From an uncultured Eubacteriales bacterium (lineage in GTDB: Bacteria > Bacillota_A > Clostridia > Saccharofermentanales > Saccharofermentanaceae), in NCBI GenBank assembly GCA_900313405.1, contig OMQY01000303.1:1-7947 (forward strand): a stretch of 7,947 nt of DNA, given 5' to 3'. The position numbers and the translations under genes were made by a program. This document shows, piece after piece, positions 6,306-7,947 of the stretch. The notes below the pieces were generated by a model, which saw only the letters and a list, made by a program, of their open reading frames with translations, was not told where the DNA came from and searched no databases. How positions within the stretch are numbered: position 1 is the stretch's first letter; every line of letters starts with the position of its first letter.

Positions 6306-6349
6306 CATAGATGTATATCTATGCAACACGGATGAGAGCCCGTAGGCTC
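6306..6349. other. two small inverted repeats upstream of the transporter gene
   Basis: CATAGAT (6306-6312) and ATCTATG (6317-6323) form a perfect 7-bp inverted repeat around GTAT. GAGCC (6336-6340) and GGCTC (6345-6349) form a 5-bp one around CGTA. They lie between the preceding terminator and the candidate transporter promoter. They could be an operator or leader hairpins if transcription starts earlier, but no known regulator site or riboswitch is recognised. Otherwise 6301-6479 appears non-coding. Confidence 0.4.
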
Positions 6350-6394
6350 AATATCGACGGCTGTCTATCTAAAATTTAAATGATTAAAATCCTC

Positions 6395-6424
6395 TTGTAC
6401 AAAGGCGTGCAATCGCTGTAAAAT
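6395..6424 (+). promoter_or_regulatory. candidate promoter for the Na/Pi cotransporter gene
   Basis: A -10 TAAAAT (6419-6424), preceded directly by TG, lies 18 bases after a weak -35 TTGTAC (6395-6400). Transcription from here would give a leader of about 50 bases before the ATG at 6480, with GTGAGG (6466-6471) as a modest ribosome binding site. No clear Pho-type direct repeat is seen. Confidence 0.4.
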
Positions 6425-6479
6425 AGCAATGTACGACTGAACGTGCGTAACAGCATGTGACTTATGTGAGGTTAAATAT

Positions 6480-7947
6480 ATGGACGTGTTCTCGTTTATA
6501 CAGCTCTTCGGCGGCCTGGCCTTTTTCCTGTATGGAATGAATATTCTATCATCCGCTCTTAAGAAGACTGCCGGAGGTAAACTCGAGAAACTCCTTAAGA
6601 AGGCAACCGATAATCGGTTCAAAGGATTGCTGATCGGTGCACTCATTACGATAGCCATTCAATCCTCGTCTGCCATGACGGTAATGCTCGTAGGTTTTGT
6701 AAACTCCGGCATAATGGAACTGGCTCAGACGGTGGGAGTTATCTTCGGATCCGACATAGGAACCACACTCACGGCATGGATCCTCTCACTGTCAGGTATC
6801 AATTCATCCGGCAACGTATTCCTGAGACTTCTCGAACCGAAGTGTTTCTCTCTTATCTTCGCTCTGATCGGTATACTCATGGTAATGGTATCCAAGAAGC
6901 AGAAGCGCAAGGATATCGGAACGATGCTCCTCGGCTTCGCGATCCTCATGCAGGGTATGACCATGATGTCCGGATCCATGGCTCCTCTAAGGGAGACGGA
7001 CGAATTCACCAATATGATCACTGCGTTCAAGAACCCGCTCCTTGGTGTTCTTGCAGGTACGGTCGTTACGGGTATCATCCAGAGCTCAGCGGCGTCCATC
7101 GGTATCCTCCAGAGCTTGGCTCTGACAGGAACGCTCTCATATGAGATGGCTATCCCGATCATCATGGGTGCCAATATCGGTACATGCTGTACCGCTCTGC
7201 TGTCGTCCATCGGCGTTAACAGGGCAGCCAAGAGAGTTACGGTTATCCATATCGCCATCAAGGTTATCGGATGTATATTATGGCTCGTTATCTTCTATTC
7301 GCTCCATGCGATATTCGACTTCGCTTTCATGGACAATACGATCGGCGTCGTAGGTATCGCCGCATTCCACTCGATCTTCAATATCGTCAATACGATCCTT
7401 CTCTTCCCGTTCCATAAGCAGCTCGTTAAGCTGGCCGGTATCGTTATTAAGGACAGCGACGAAGATAAGGAACTCTTCCTCGATGAGCGTCTCATGCTCA
7501 CACCTACCATTGCCGTAGCCGAGTCTGCCAACTCCGTCAACAAGATGGTCAGGAAGACAAGAGAAGGTCTTGACCGTGCAGTCGGAATGCTCCGGAACGG
7601 ATACAATGACGACGACTTCGAATATGTCGTTCGTAATGAGGATAAGGTCGACGGATATGAGGACCATATCGGTGCATATCTGATGAAGCTCACAACGACA
7701 CAGCACCTGAACGAAGAGGATAAGAACCGTTCGTCCAAGATGCTCCAGGTCATCGGAGAATTTGAGCGTCTGGCTGACCATGCGCTTTATAAGGCTAAGT
7801 CGGCAGAGGAACTTCATACGAAGGAGATATCATTCTCACCCTTCGCTCAGGAGGAACTTAAGAGGATAATAGCGGCTGTATACGAGGTCTACAACATGGC
7901 TCTCGATGCATATGAGACAGGTGACATGGTCAAGGTCATGAACATCG
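6480..7947 (+). CDS. Na/Pi cotransporter family protein with C-terminal PhoU-like domain, 3' truncated by window
   Basis: The frame is open for 489 codons to the window end. The N-terminal part is a membrane domain built of two inverted repeats of the Na/Pi-cotransporter family. The first has QSSSA (61-65) and GSDIGTT (90-96), and the second QSSAA (201-205) and GANIGT (230-235); these duplicated QSS and G-x-x-I-G-T motifs are diagnostic. Hydrophobic segments run from about residue 5 to 315. From about 335 the protein is soluble and helical, with EFERLADH (427-434) matching the PhoU helical-repeat signature. Family members move phosphate with sodium, and bacterial versions with PhoU may export or balance phosphate; direction and substrate here are unproven. 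The ATG follows GTGAGG (6466-6471) at 8 bases, and MDVFSFIQLFGGLAFFLYGM is a typical family start. Full-length relatives are around 540-600 residues, so roughly the last tenth or more is missing. No phosphate operon partner is visible. Confidence 0.93.
   Translation, partial: MDVFSFIQLFGGLAFFLYGMNILSSALKKTAGGKLEKLLKKATDNRFKGLLIGALITIAIQSSSAMTVMLVGFVNSGIMELAQTVGVIFGSDIGTTLTAWILSLSGINSSGNVFLRLLEPKCFSLIFALIGILMVMVSKKQKRKDIGTMLLGFAILMQGMTMMSGSMAPLRETDEFTNMITAFKNPLLGVLAGTVVTGIIQSSAASIGILQSLALTGTLSYEMAIPIIMGANIGTCCTALLSSIGVNRAAKRVTVIHIAIKVIGCILWLVIFYSLHAIFDFAFMDNTIGVVGIAAFHSIFNIVNTILLFPFHKQLVKLAGIVIKDSDEDKELFLDERLMLTPTIAVAESANSVNKMVRKTREGLDRAVGMLRNGYNDDDFEYVVRNEDKVDGYEDHIGAYLMKLTTTQHLNEEDKNRSSKMLQVIGEFERLADHALYKAKSAEELHTKEISFSPFAQEELKRIIAAVYEVYNMALDAYETGDMVKVMNI

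Noticed and set aside
6301..6479. A riboswitch or structured leader before the transporter gene
   Set aside because: Only two tiny hairpins are visible, and they probably lie upstream of the promoter. No motif of a known riboswitch class was recognised.
6725..7261. A 178-codon open frame on the - strand within the transporter gene
   Set aside because: It is antisense to clear Na/Pi-cotransporter motifs, with no ribosome binding site and no recognisable domain. It arises from the codon bias of the + strand gene.

Overview
This window looks like a chromosomal segment of a Gram-positive Clostridia-type bacterium (Bacillota) of moderate GC. The evidence is a ctsR-mcsA-mcsB-clpC heat-shock operon with a CtsR operator, strong AGGAG-type ribosome binding sites, intrinsic terminators, and a Na/Pi cotransporter-PhoU fusion of a type common in Clostridia. 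Family or genus cannot be fixed from the sequence alone. All supported genes are on the + strand, and no rRNA, tRNA, CRISPR array or mobile element is visible.

Layout. (1) 2-604: the 3' part of an HD-GYP domain gene (probable cyclic-di-GMP phosphodiesterase), whose 5' end lies outside the window. (2) 605-847: an intergenic stretch with a short tandem repeat, a near-consensus sigma-A promoter (709-737) and a three-heptad CtsR operator (744-766) at the expected transcription start. (3) 848-5668: four tightly spaced genes. They encode CtsR (repressor), McsA (zinc-finger/UVR partner protein), a McsB homologue (protein-arginine kinase family) and ClpC (AAA+ unfoldase with a ClpP-docking IGF motif). 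A perfect 12-bp-stem terminator follows at 5701-5736. (4) 5880-6242: a small, very Lys/Ala-rich, histone-H1-like protein with a short globular C-terminus, carrying its own ribosome binding site and terminator. (5) 6480-7947: a Na/Pi cotransporter family protein with a C-terminal PhoU-like domain, cut by the window end.

How the genes work together. In the Bacillus paradigm, CtsR represses its own operon. On stress, McsA-activated McsB phosphorylates arginines on CtsR and on damaged proteins, and ClpC-ClpP degrades the marked proteins. Here the operator, the CtsR glycine loop, all four McsA CXXC pairs and the ClpC motifs are intact.

The most notable finding is that the McsB homologue appears catalytically dead. 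Its phosphagen-kinase signature motifs (NEEDHxR, CPTNxGT, GTGLR and the second Arg of SRxR) are replaced, although the fold and its place in the operon are kept. This suggests a pseudokinase or adaptor version of the arginine-phosphorylation/ClpCP pathway. Other points of interest are a long Lys/Glu-rich linker in McsA, the H1-like protein with a possible degenerate CtsR-like box upstream, and small palindromes ahead of the transporter gene.
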